DNA from: Tetramitus jugosus | Taxonomy: Eukaryota; Heterolobosea; Eutetramitea; Acrasida; Vahlkampfiidae | Length of the DNA: 64,000 bases | Assembly (NCBI GenBank): GCA_937625935.1 | Contig: OW569387.1 | Location: forward strand, 62,001 to 126,000 | Direction: 5' to 3' | Shown here: positions 42,230 to 51,254 of the stretch, one piece after another | Position numbering within the stretch: position 1 is the stretch's first letter | How the letters are laid out: each line of letters opens with the position of its first letter | Made by a program: the position numbers and the translations under genes | The notes under the pieces: generated by a model | Seen by the model: the letters and a program-made list of their open reading frames with translations, nothing else | Databases searched by the model: none | What the model was told of the DNA's origin: nothing

Positions 42230-42300
42230 TCGGGCATGGTATAGGGGTAGCATTCCAGACTGTCACTCTGGCGACCCGGGTTCGATTCCCGGTGCTCGAG
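42230..42300 (+). tRNA. tRNA-Asp (anticodon GTC)
   Basis: The 71-base sequence folds as a tRNA. The acceptor TCGGGCA pairs with TGCTCGA. The anticodon stem CCAGA/TCTGG encloses CTGTCAC with anticodon GTC. The T-arm CGGG-TTCGATT-CCCG has the normal TTCGA loop. The D-arm GTAT...GCAT with AGGGGTA resembles other eukaryotic tRNA-Asp. There is no intron and no encoded CCA. Internal A and B boxes are present. Confidence 0.93.
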
Positions 42301-42550
42301 ATCATTTTGTATTTCTGCTCGTTGGGTACACCTGATCACACAATGGAGCACAAATCACGTGAATGCACGACAAGCTCGCGGACCCAAATCGGATGTGAAG
42401 AATCTTACCATGAATCTCACCTAGATCTCATTTGCTCGTAATTTTGATCAACCAACCCACAGGCAAGGAGAAGATTCATTTGGGACTTATTCCTCCGTTA
42501 GATTGTAGTTGGGCCGTCGGCGCCAAAAATACTGAGGAAACATCATGAAT

Positions 42551-42670
42551 GTCTACGTTCATACAATGGTGGAACCACCTCTTCCCATTTCGAATAGAGA
42601 AGTTAAGCACCATCTGGCTGAGTTAGTATTGAGATAGGAGACTACTCGAGAACCCTCAGTAATGTAGGCT
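42551..42670 (+). rRNA. 5S ribosomal RNA
   Basis: The sequence begins GTCTACG and ends TGTAGGCT, which pair as helix I. Inside are CATACAATGGTGGAACCACC (loop A/helix II), AGAAGTTAAGCACCAT (the conserved GAAGYTAAGC element), GTTAGTATTGAGATAGGAGA (matching GGTTAGTACTTGGATGGGAGA) and a final T-tract at 42670-42673 as terminator. The length of 120 matches eukaryotic 5S. It lies 250 bases after tRNA-Asp on the same strand, so both are polymerase III genes. Confidence 0.92.
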
Positions 42671-42795
42671 TTTATCTATTCGCTTATGCATGATTTCCCT
42701 ACCAAAACCAAAAAAACCCAGGAACATTCTGTGCTTTGTCACGATGTATGAGATGCAACTTAGAGTCATGACTATTGACTTTCAAGAATGGTTAG

Positions 42796-42910
42796 ATGAG
42801 ATTTGAGATTTTTACTTCTGTTTTATTGGAAGAAAATGGATCAGAAACTCGGAATAGAGTTCTGATCCACCAGTGGCTTTGCCACCGTGTACCATGAGGT
42901 CTTCAAACTG
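42796..42910 (+). repeat. Hairpin-bearing repeat, copy R1 (candidate ncRNA)
   Basis: The block starts TTTTTACTTCTGTTTTATTG and contains GGATCAGAAACTC-GGAATA-GAGTTCTGATCC (42838-42868), a 12-pair hairpin with one bulge. A second small hairpin GTGGC-TTT-GCCAC follows. The same layout recurs at R2 and, inverted and shortened, at R3. There is no open frame. The similarity continues to a GAGTTGGATTGGTGCT word near 42930-42945. Confidence 0.55.
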
Positions 42911-43228
42911 GTGTGTTATCTGAGTTGGATTGGTGCTCAAACCCTATTGGTACCTCCATCGCTTGCAGATTAAAACGCAAAAGCAGTCTGACCGAGACGA
43001 CCAGATCAATGTGGTTCCTCTGACACTTTCAACACTAAAAAAAGTTCATAATTGTTTCATTTCCATTTGATGCAGATCGAGGAACTTAGGCAGAGGAATT
43101 TTTTTTAGTGTTATCACTTAATGAAAGAGTTATGTCGGCCAACTTCATTCACAACAAGAAAAACATCCTTAATAACAACCAGTTAACAACAAGAACCAAC
43201 AAAACTCAATCTCACAAAATGTAACACA

Positions 43229-43432
43229 ATGGCCAGCTCAAATACCTCCTCAAGAAGAACCATGATCAAGAAGTGCTTTCAAGGAACCAAGTGCCCTTTC
43301 ACCAAAGAACATCATTGCAAAAGGAACAAGAACGCGAAAAATTATCAATCTATCTGGTGTGATGAGCAAGAACGAAGGGAAGAAACCACTCGAAGAATAC
43401 TCTCGAAAAAAGAACTAACTGCTTCTCATTAA
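43229..43432 (+). CDS. Small basic protein with Cys/His motif, unknown
   Basis: A 67-residue frame starts at ATG in good context (acacaATGGC) after an A-rich leader of CAACAAGAACC type, like other genes here. It reads KKCFQGTKCPFTKEHHCKRN, giving C-x5-C-x6-HHC spacing that vaguely recalls CCCH zinc knuckles. The tail RREETTRRILSKKEL is highly charged. It lies between repeats R1 and R2. I do not recognise it, and it could be a repeat-associated frame. Confidence 0.4.
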   Translation: MASSNTSSRRTMIKKCFQGTKCPFTKEHHCKRNKNAKNYQSIWCDEQERREETTRRILSKKELTASH

Positions 43433-43467
43433 ACATTTTAACAGCACTTGGGATCCAAAAGTCAATC

Positions 43468-43590
43468 TGAGATGTTTCAAATGATTTCTAACTTCTGTTG
43501 TTTGGAAAGAAAATGGGATCACAACTCGGAATAGAGCGTAATCCCACGAGCCACTTTGTAACTCTGAACTGTGAGGCAGTTACGAAGAAA
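43468..43590 (+). repeat. Hairpin-bearing repeat, copy R2 (candidate ncRNA)
   Basis: Shares the AACTTCTGTTG...GGAAAGAAAATGG lead-in with R1, then TGGGATCACAACTC-GGAATA-GAGCGTAATCCCA (43514-43546). The loop CTCGGAATAGAG is identical to R1, while the stem has different base pairs at its outer part, several of them still paired. A GTAACT/AGTTAC inverted repeat follows. ATTGGTGCT occurs downstream, as in R1. Confidence 0.55.
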
Positions 43591-43860
43591 TAATCAGTAA
43601 ATTGGTGCTTTGGTTGTTTGAAAAGAAGGGATAGTCATTCTTGCTGCTCATTTATCTTCTTGGTTTTCTCTAACAGGAATGGTTTCAATGTGGGATGAAG
43701 GTTCCTTCTTGTCAGAAAATTAAGTTCCACCCGACAGTCAATGATCAACCCAATAATTGGAAGCACACGCCATACCTTTGCTGAGAACCAAGGCCATCGT
43801 GAGAGGTGAAGAAAGACCAGTTCTGATTGCAACAGATGAGTTGCAACTGTTGAATTTTGC

Positions 43861-43927
43861 GTTTTAAGCACCAATCCAACTCTTCCTTGAAGACTCATAG
43901 GGCATTAATCCACTGGAATTCTGATCC
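43861..43927 (-). repeat. Hairpin-bearing repeat, copy R3 (inverted, shortened)
   Basis: Read on the minus strand it starts GGATCAGAA, continues TTCCAGTGG and ATGAGTCTTCAA, and ends GAGTTGGATTGGTGCTTAAAA. These words appear in the same order in R1, with the GGAATA hairpin loop deleted. It is thus a decayed inverted relative of R1. A minus-strand frame (43898-43635, 87 codons) begins within this repeat and was not annotated as a gene. Confidence 0.5.
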
Positions 43928-43959
43928 TTTTTCTTACCAATAAAACAAACATGATGCAT

Positions 43960-45174
43960 TCAGAAGGCGTGCAGGTTTGCTCTCTTTATTTTCTTTGTTT
44001 TTTTGGTCTTGGGTTTCTTCTTGGTCAGTAGGTACACGTACACTGAGTCATCATCACTATATCGACCTATTTGGATGTCCATATGGTACTCAGGACTAGT
44101 TGCATTGAATACCAAGTCATTGAATGTGGAAAAGATGATCCATGCGCCCTTATCGGCCAATACCTTATGCACTTGTTCCTGGACATCCGCTAGATTCTGT
44201 TCACCCTTGTCCAACTTGTTTTCTTCCATTGGAACTGTTTGTGTCTCGTCATAAGCATCTTCAAGCCATAGTGAGTCGCACGTAGCCTTATCAACTACAA
44301 GCTTGAATGACTTGGGAGGAAAGATCTGATCCAGCCTGCGAACATCAGCCTGATAAAAATTTATGCCTCTCAGATCAGCCATACGATCCTCTGGATCGTA
44401 GTTACTCACTGGAACATTGATCTCATCTGCTACCTGTCTCATCATTGTGACAACGGTTGGCGATATGTCCACACTGACTACATTGGTCACTTGATGAGCT
44501 CGATAGAGCTCAATAGGAAACAACGATAATCCATTTCCGAGAAACAAGACGCGATCGTTTGGTCCACTCATGTGATCCAGTATCACCTCCTTCACTTGCT
44601 CAAAACCATAGTACCACTCCTTCATTATATCCTTTCGTTCTTCTAGATATCTGAACAATAATGTTCCCTTCTCTTGACGCTGGTAGTCACTCCATACACT
44701 TGCATAAAACTTTTCCCAGTAGTCTGGATCATGAGTCTCGATTAATTGACCTGAAGACATGGCAGACACTCTTTGAATATAGTTTTCAGCTTGTTCTTGT
44801 GCATCAGACAGTATTGCATCAATCTCGGGTGACATCCAATGCTCATCCTGAGTCTTGTTTTGAGCTAAATTTCGTTCTTGAATTGAAGTCTTGACTTGAT
44901 CCATCAGATGCTGGTTCAATTGAGCATGCTGTTGGGCAACTTGGGCCGATACTTGATAAATCTTGCTTTTCACAGTTTGATTGGTTTCTGGCAACTGTGA
45001 AATTTTATATTCTCTTTCATTCACTCTCAGCAATCTCCTGTACAATTGAAATGCATGAAAGCCATTTTTGATTGAAGTGGTCATTTTGCTCTTGTTTTTT
45101 GGTGTGAAATTTTTGTGAATCTTACAACGGCATGCCATTGAGAAGTATTCCTGTTTTTTCTTGTTAGGTGACAT
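43960..45174 (-). CDS. Class I methyltransferase with N-terminal LYR-like segment
   Basis: The 404-residue protein begins with a basic segment, then FHAFQLYRRLLRVNEREYKI (L44-Y45-R46), which has the L-Y-R-x-L-L-R pattern of LYR-motif mitochondrial proteins. A second Met at residue 31 would put LYR near position 14, as is usual. Residues 150-380 are a SAM-dependent methyltransferase: EKFYASVWSDYQ, motif I RVLFLGNGLSLFPIEL, motif II NVVSVDISPTVV, then KLVVDKATCDSLWLED and GAWIIFSTFND. The METTL13/EFM4/ECE2 group of lysine methyltransferases is the nearest recalled match. The C-terminus is very basic (KKKPKTKKTKKIKRA). Substrate unknown; mitochondrial location is inferred from the LYR-like part. 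Confidence 0.75.
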   Translation of the reverse strand: MSPNKKKQEYFSMACRCKIHKNFTPKNKSKMTTSIKNGFHAFQLYRRLLRVNEREYKISQLPETNQTVKSKIYQVSAQVAQQHAQLNQHLMDQVKTSIQERNLAQNKTQDEHWMSPEIDAILSDAQEQAENYIQRVSAMSSGQLIETHDPDYWEKFYASVWSDYQRQEKGTLLFRYLEERKDIMKEWYYGFEQVKEVILDHMSGPNDRVLFLGNGLSLFPIELYRAHQVTNVVSVDISPTVVTMMRQVADEINVPVSNYDPEDRMADLRGINFYQADVRRLDQIFPPKSFKLVVDKATCDSLWLEDAYDETQTVPMEENKLDKGEQNLADVQEQVHKVLADKGAWIIFSTFNDLVFNATSPEYHMDIQIGRYSDDDSVYVYLLTKKKPKTKKTKKIKRANLHAF

Positions 45175-45382
45175 TATTCGTTCCTAGTTATCTCCTTCCA
45201 TTGTATTCTCGTCAGGACAAGAACCACTCACCTCCATCCAACCGTAGATGGACGAAATTTCACCCATTGAAGGAGAAAAACAATCAACATTGACTCCAAA
45301 CAGAATCTGAAAAATATTTATCCGGTCAATGAAAAAAAACAAAAGAAACAAAATTCGACATCGAAGAAGAAGATAAAAAATC

Positions 45383-47710
45383 ATGTTGCGATCAACCAGT
45401 CAACACCTGAGCCGCACCATCGCCTCCAAGCAACATGATGCACAAATTGCTCTCTCCTCACTCGTTCTCTCCTCCTCTGCTAGCAAGAGAACCATTTGTT
45501 ACAACAGCCACCACAACTTGCAACAAGTGACATCCAAGAGAGGCGCAACAAGGGTCATGATGATCAATAGCAACAACACACAATTGAACAACTCTACTCG
45601 AAGCTTTCACTCAATTGGCTTGACTCAATCATCATCTGCTGCTGCTGTTGCTAAAGAAGAATCATTGTTGTCTCATGAGAATAAACCACTGTTTGACAAG
45701 ATTTTGATTGCCAACAGAGGAGAAATTGCATGCAGAGTGATGAGAACTTGTCAGAAGCTTGGTATTAAGACTGTGGCAGTGTACAGTGAGGCTGATGCCA
45801 AATCGATGCACGTTGCCATGGCTGATGAAGCTTTTTTGATTGGTCCTGCAGAATCGCAAAAGAGTTATCTTCGTGGAGAAAAAATTTTGGAGGTTGCCAA
45901 AAAAACGGGCGCTCAAGCCATTCATCCTGGCTACGGATTTTTGTCGGAGAATGCAAATTTTGCGCGCGAATGTGAAAACGCGGGAATTGTATTTATTGGT
46001 CCACCTGCTACGGCTATCATATCTATGGGATCCAAGAGTGAATCCAAGAAGATTATGGAGGGTGCTAAGGTTCCTGTTGTTCCTGGTTATCACGGTGATG
46101 ATCAAGCAGAGGATAAGCTTTTGGCTGAAGCTAAGAAGATTGGTTTCCCTGTTTTGATCAAGGCTGTCATGGGTGGAGGAGGCAAAGGCATGAGAATTGT
46201 CGCTGCTGAAAAGGAATTTATTGAGCAGTTGCACTCCGCCAAGAGAGAAGCTCTCAATTCATTTGCTGATGATCGTGTGCTCGTTGAGAGATACATTGGC
46301 AAGCCAAGACACGTTGAAATTCAAGTGTTTGCCGACACGTTGGGCAACTGTGTCTACTTGTTTGAGAGAGATTGCAGCGTCCAAAGAAGACATCAAAAGA
46401 TTATTGAAGAAGCTCCTGCTCCAGGTTTGTCCGATGAGGTGAGACGCGCCATGGGTGAATCCGCTGTAGCTGCAGCAAAGGCTGTTGGCTATGTCGGTGC
46501 AGGTACTGTGGAGTTCATTATGGACAACACAGATCAAAAGTATTACTTTATGGAGATGAACACTCGTTTGCAAGTTGAGCACCCTGTAACAGAAATGATT
46601 ACTGGACAGGATTTGGTCGATTGGCAAGTGAGAGTGGCCAGTGGTCACAGATTGCCAAAGTTGCAGAGTGAATTGAAGCCAAACGGTCACTCTTTTGAAG
46701 CTAGAATCTATGCTGAAAATCCTGATAAAGGATTCTTGCCTGGAACTGGAAAGTTAAAGTATTTGAGCCCTCCTGAAGAGTCTGAACATGTCCGTGTTGA
46801 AACAGGTGTGAGACAAGGTGATGAAGTCTCCATTTACTACGATCCAATGATTGCAAAGCTTGTTGTGTGGGGTGAAGACCGTGAAATTGCATTGAAGAAG
46901 CTGAAGAACTGTTTGGACAAGTATCACATTTCTGGTGTGACCACAAACATTGAATTCTTGAAGAGATTGGCCACAAATCAAAAGTTTAGAGAAATTGACT
47001 TGGACACTCATTTCATTGAGAGACACAGAAGTGATTTATTCCCTGAGCGAAAGACTAGCGATGAAATTTATGTTTTGGGAGCCATATCATTGGTCATGAA
47101 CCAACAAGCTGAACTTGAAGTCACACCAAAGACTACTGTGTTCTCCACATTGTCTGGTGTGCACATTAATCACCACAACTCAAAGACCATTGTCTTCCAT
47201 GATGAACACGACGAAGATGTAACTGTTCCAGTTGAGATCACATACTTGTTCGATGGTAACAAGAACAAGAATGTCTTCTCTGTCAAGACCAATGACAAGA
47301 CATTTGAAGTTAAGGCAAGCTACTCACCAGCAACCAACGAGTTAACTACATTCATCAATGGCTCCAAGTATCAGGCTGCATCTGTTGTCAGTGACAACGA
47401 AGTTAATTTATTCACTCGTCAAGGAACTAACCACAAGTTGAAGCCTGTTGTTGTATCAATTGGTGAGTCTGTTGCTGCAGGAAAGGGTTCACTCAAGAGT
47501 CCTATGCCTGGAAAGATTGTCAACGTGAACGTCCAGGTTGGTCATGAAGTCAAGCAAGGAGATACCCTTCTCGAGATGGAAGCCATGAAGATGGTTCACA
47601 AGATTATTGCACCAAAGGACGGAATTGTCAAGAGCCTACCATACAAGAAGGACGACCTCGTGGAAGGTGATGCTGTTCTTGTCGAACTTGATGATTTGCC
47701 AAGCGAGTAA
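45383..47710 (+). CDS. MCCA: Methylcrotonyl-CoA carboxylase alpha (biotin-carboxylase) subunit, mitochondrial
   Basis: The 775-residue protein has a mitochondrial presequence (MLRSTSQHLSRTIASKQH). The biotin carboxylase domain starts at KILIANRGEIACRVMRTCQK (about residue 106). It includes the ATP-grasp Gly-loop GGGGKGMRIV, RDCSVQRRHQKIIEEAPAP and MEMNTRLQVEHPVTEMI. The biotin carrier domain is at the C-terminus with K736 in EAMKMVH, preceded by SPMPGKIVNVNVQ. The segment ITGQDLVDWQVRVASGHRLP is closer to MCC alpha than to propionyl-CoA carboxylase alpha, which has a different residue pattern there, but PCC alpha remains possible. It carboxylates biotin with bicarbonate and ATP for leucine breakdown, with a beta subunit not in this window. 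There is no intron. Confidence 0.88.
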   Translation: MLRSTSQHLSRTIASKQHDAQIALSSLVLSSSASKRTICYNSHHNLQQVTSKRGATRVMMINSNNTQLNNSTRSFHSIGLTQSSSAAAVAKEESLLSHENKPLFDKILIANRGEIACRVMRTCQKLGIKTVAVYSEADAKSMHVAMADEAFLIGPAESQKSYLRGEKILEVAKKTGAQAIHPGYGFLSENANFARECENAGIVFIGPPATAIISMGSKSESKKIMEGAKVPVVPGYHGDDQAEDKLLAEAKKIGFPVLIKAVMGGGGKGMRIVAAEKEFIEQLHSAKREALNSFADDRVLVERYIGKPRHVEIQVFADTLGNCVYLFERDCSVQRRHQKIIEEAPAPGLSDEVRRAMGESAVAAAKAVGYVGAGTVEFIMDNTDQKYYFMEMNTRLQVEHPVTEMITGQDLVDWQVRVASGHRLPKLQSELKPNGHSFEARIYAENPDKGFLPGTGKLKYLSPPEESEHVRVETGVRQGDEVSIYYDPMIAKLVVWGEDREIALKKLKNCLDKYHISGVTTNIEFLKRLATNQKFREIDLDTHFIERHRSDLFPERKTSDEIYVLGAISLVMNQQAELEVTPKTTVFSTLSGVHINHHNSKTIVFHDEHDEDVTVPVEITYLFDGNKNKNVFSVKTNDKTFEVKASYSPATNELTTFINGSKYQAASVVSDNEVNLFTRQGTNHKLKPVVVSIGESVAAGKGSLKSPMPGKIVNVNVQVGHEVKQGDTLLEMEAMKMVHKIIAPKDGIVKSLPYKKDDLVEGDAVLVELDDLPSE

Positions 47711-47767
47711 ACTGGATTGTACTAACAAAAGAATAAATGACAAAATTTTCTCGATATTTTACATGAT

Positions 47768-49923
47768 CTAAATCATTAGATCGGCAATGAGAGGTCTGTG
47801 AGATGAAGGTCTTCTTCCATTTTCGCACACCTCATCAAGGACAACAACCTTTTCAACTTTAATCTCGGATGATACCAAAATATAGTCAACTGTTGTTGGT
47901 TTACCAGTTCTTGGCCCAGTTCTCGTACACTGATCAGTCAATCCAACAAAGGTTGCAGCAGAAACAGACTTTTCTGAATCCTCTTCAAAACAAACATCCT
48001 TCTGTTCCACCTGCTCTGCGCTGTTTAACAATTGGAACGATTCATCATCGTCTTCATCGTCTTCGTCATCTTCATCACTGTCTTCTCCATTCTCTTCATC
48101 ACTCTCACCACCACGACGACGATGGCGATTCTTCTTATCCGAGTCATCATCATCCATATCTTCATTATCACTCTCATCAGACTCATCCGCATTCAAATCT
48201 ACACCTCTGGTCAACACAGAGAAACAATTGGACTTTTCAGAACAGTTCAAATCACCCATGACAATCGTGTGTGTCAATGAGGAACTAGAGAAGCCAACAG
48301 CCAAGTTTTCAATGTGTTCTCTCACAACAAAGCTACTGTTTCTTCTTGCAGCAATTCCCTGATCAAACTGAGTGTTAAAAACGAGGAATTCAATCTTTTC
48401 AGACTCAAAAATGGTGTGGAATTTGGCCCAATTGCACAATCTTGGACAAATGGCGTCCCATGATTTGGATCCTGGCTCAGATGGTTCAGAGCTCAACCAG
48501 AAATGACCCTTTTCCAACAACTCAAGCTTCTTCTTGTTGTAAAATATTGGATTGTAACAGCCAAGCCACTCGTTGCGTCCCTTGTCAAACGACTCGGATG
48601 CACCTTGAACACATTCGTACTCTGGACGCTCTGTTGTTGCATCACCTTCCTCAGACTGTGTCAATAGCTGCTTGAGATCGTCGACTTGAGAGGAGAGAGC
48701 TTCTTGAATGGCCACAACATCACAAGCTTGCTTCAACACAATGGAAGCAACCGATCTGCAAAACAAAAAAATTGTAAATGAACAAAAAAAAATGGCGGGT
48801 TAGAATTTTTTGTTTCCTTTTTGGCGCCAACAAACAAAGCGACGCAAAAAAGGCGCCAAAAGCTCACATACTGTTTGCGATGTTTCCATGCATCCAATCC
48901 ATCAAATACAGAGTCCATCCTTATATGAAACGACATGCATCGCAAAGGCTGAATACAAATTCGAACATTCTTGTCCTTTTCTCTCCTCTTTTTCTTTGCT
49001 TTTTGTGGTTGATTCTTTAATGTTGACTGCTGCTGTTGTTGTTGTTGTTCTTGTTGTTGAGCCTGTGGTTGGTTCTGTCTTGGTGATGGAGAGCTATTGT
49101 TCATTCTTGAGGGATTTTGTTGATTGCCAACCAATGATTCATCAAATGCCGTTTCTGATTGTGAAATATTTCCCATGTTATTAGCGTCGTCGTTGTTGTG
49201 GTTGTTGTTGCTACTACTGCTGCTGCTGCCTGATGTGTTTTGAGCTTGTGCAGTAGCTTCTTGATTCAATGAAGCACCAGTCTTCTTTTTGTTCAGAGTG
49301 GATTTACGGTTGCCAATGGTTGCTAGTGGTGTTGTTGTTGTTGTTGTTGTTGTAAAATTGTTTTCGTTGTTAATGTTTGATTGTGTTGTTGATGGAGGAG
49401 ATAATTGTTCTTGTGTCTGTTGTGGTTGTTCTTCTTCTTCTTGTCGATTGAATAAAACTTCTTCTGCTCTCACACTGTGTCAAAAAAACAGAGTGATGAT
49501 TTGACAATAGTAAGAAATAGAGAGATGAGTTGATGTTGTTGTTGTTGTTGATGGTTTGTTTTTCAAATATGATGAAAAAAGTCGCGAGATAATGGTTTCA
49601 AGTTCATGCACAACACAACACAAGTTGTTTAGATAAAAAAACTTCCTTGTTAGCAAACATTGAACACAATATGCAAATTTAGGCAAGTAGAAGAGGTGAA
49701 AATGAGTGGGAAAAGTTGCTCCGGCGTAGTCATTGTTGAGCAACAACTGTTGGGGAGAAATAATTTTTTTGTTGTAAATGGTCGTTTTTGGCGGTTCGAG
49801 GTGTGGAGGTGGAGAACGTGTGCAGTTGCATGTGCTTGTGAGATCTTACCTGTCTTCAAATGATGAAAAATTTTTATCTTCTTTTGTTGTGGTTGTGAAT
49901 GAGTGATGATCCAACGTGTCCAT
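47768..49923 (-). CDS. Endonuclease/exonuclease/phosphatase (EEP) family protein with acidic insert
   Basis: Three exons, 49923-49850, 49474-48872 and 48755-47768, join in phase 2 at both introns to give 554 residues. Exon 1 encodes only 25 residues (MDTLDHHSFTTTTKEDKNF...). Exon 2 is low-complexity (T, N, Q runs) until IQPLRCMSFHIRMDSVFDGL, which matches the EEP strand lrvmSfNir. The join gives WKHRKQ-SVASIV, then ACDVVAIQEAL with the metal Glu. FLVFNTQFDQG, VMGDLNCS and TTVDYILVS ... SSHRPLIADL are the remaining catalytic blocks (D, N, D, H). An insert of about 80 acidic/basic residues (DSDEDDEDDEDDDESF) lies between GDLN and VDYIL. Relatives act as nucleases or phosphatases on nucleic acids, mRNA tails or phospholipids. 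Confidence 0.82.
48756..48871 (-). other. Intron 2 of the EEP gene, containing two GGCGCC palindromes
   Basis: This is a 116-base intron (GTATGT ... TTTTTGCAG) with TTGGCGCCAA at 48821-48830 and GGCGCC at 48852-48857. Similar palindromes occur upstream of other genes in this window, so this could be an intragenic regulatory site. Confidence 0.6.
49475..49849 (-). other. Intron 1 of the EEP gene
   Basis: The 375-base gap between donor GACAG-GTAAGAT and acceptor GACACAG keeps the frame from exon 1 to exon 2. It is much longer than other introns here and is AT- and GTT-rich. Two shadow frames lie inside it. Confidence 0.6.
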
Positions 49924-50268
49924 AAGCAATGAGAGTATTCTTTTTCTTCAAGCAAGACGTCGAAGAAATTGAGGTGCCATCATCATGCTCAGAAGAATGA
50001 ATCCGATGTCAAAAACTATTTACAAAAAATTGTGACGTGAGATGCCGAAGGAGAAATACCGAAAAAAACAAAAAAGTTACCGTTAGGTGGACAAAAAACT
50101 TATGAATGTAACGTAACGTTCACCACCGTGTTTCCCTTGGCTTGCGAGGTCAGATGGCACTACGTTGAAGATTGGCAAGTGTCAAGCAATTTCGCTTTTT
50201 GTCACAAAACAAAGTCAGATCACACAAACACATCATATTGTCACTACATCAATCAATTGTTTATATAG
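49924..50268. promoter_or_regulatory. Divergent promoter region of EEP and the Ser-rich protein gene
   Basis: No gene is visible. ATATAGATG immediately precedes the plus-strand start. TAACGTAACGTTCA near 50108 contains an AACGTT palindrome. Confidence 0.3.
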
Positions 50269-51135
50269 ATGCCAAAGTTCACTCCGACCAAGGATCAAGA
50301 AAACCAAGCTCCATCATCTCCAGTTGGGTCACCATTGCAGACCTTTAAGAGTCCATCTGCTGTTTTGGCATGTCCAGTCAAAGATATTTCTCCTGCTTCA
50401 ATGCAGAGACTGAAATCAAGCTTGGACAAGAGAGCATCCACTTCACCCAGTGGAATTTCCAAGAGATCTAGCATCGATAAGAGAGCAACACAATCCTCGC
50501 CATCTGTGAGAAAACTCATCAAGATGGTGATGAAGTCGACTCCTTCTTCTGAGAAGAAGTCCGAGTCATCCTTTGTTCAGCCAAAGAGCCCTTATGTGCC
50601 AAGACTTGACACCACAGCATCTCTATGTACAACTTCAACCACCCCAAAGAAGAGAAACATATTCTCGCGCAAGTTGTTCAACCGAAGGAGGAAGAGCACT
50701 GCTCAAACAGAAAATGATTTAACAACTGATATGAGAACAGATCGGAGCTATCTTCCATCAGAGTACTTTGAGACTGAGGACGATGACTTTACTGGCAAGT
50801 CTTACCTGGACTATTCTTCCGGTGAAGAAGAAGGAATGGATGATTTGGTCGATGTGTACGGCATTGACACACCAACTAGATTTACACCAAGAAAGTTGAG
50901 GTTGACTCAAGATTTGTCAAGAAAGCCATCGACACCTCACTTGGACTCAATAAGTAGAAAGGATTCCAAGTTGCATTCATTTTTGAAGAATAGACTCCCA
51001 TCTTTCAGGCTGCCTGAGGAAGCGGAACATGACGTCTCGTCTGTGATACCAGTTTATGACAACTCCGAAATGAGTCTCACTGATGCCATCTTCAAAAATT
51101 ATGAGAGAAGCAAACAAGAGTCCATCACTGATTAA
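50269..51135 (+). CDS. Disordered Ser/Thr-Pro-rich protein, possible CDK substrate
   Basis: The 288-residue protein has no folded domain that I can name. It is rich in S, T, P, K and R, with many SP and TP sites (for example SSPVGSPL, SPYVPRL, TTPKKR, TPTRFTPRK). These fit proline-directed kinase sites. Basic clusters KKRNIFSRKLFNRRRKS could be nuclear targeting. Acidic blocks ETEDDDF and SSGEEEGMDD follow. The start MPKFTPTKDQENQAP is in a TATATAG-ATG context. A cytoskeletal or cell-cycle regulatory role would be a guess. Confidence 0.65.
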   Translation: MPKFTPTKDQENQAPSSPVGSPLQTFKSPSAVLACPVKDISPASMQRLKSSLDKRASTSPSGISKRSSIDKRATQSSPSVRKLIKMVMKSTPSSEKKSESSFVQPKSPYVPRLDTTASLCTTSTTPKKRNIFSRKLFNRRRKSTAQTENDLTTDMRTDRSYLPSEYFETEDDDFTGKSYLDYSSGEEEGMDDLVDVYGIDTPTRFTPRKLRLTQDLSRKPSTPHLDSISRKDSKLHSFLKNRLPSFRLPEEAEHDVSSVIPVYDNSEMSLTDAIFKNYERSKQESITD

Positions 51136-51254
51136 CAACAAGAATCTTCAACGAGCGTGCCACAGATATGTGGTTTAATGTTTCGCGGCTCTATGTAAGA
51201 ACCGCTTCACTTTTCCTTCCATTAAAATTAGCCTAATTCATAAACTACGGTTTC

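Noticed and set aside
42838-43030. SRP RNA or spliceosomal snRNA for the R1 hairpin region
   Set aside because: The GGAA-type loop and later GCAG/AGCAG words suggested SRP helix 8, but their order and pairing do not fit; no U1, U5 or U6 signature words are present.
43635-43898. 87-codon minus-strand frame with ATG
   Set aside because: Its start lies inside repeat R3 and its composition is not convincing, so it is more likely repeat-derived.
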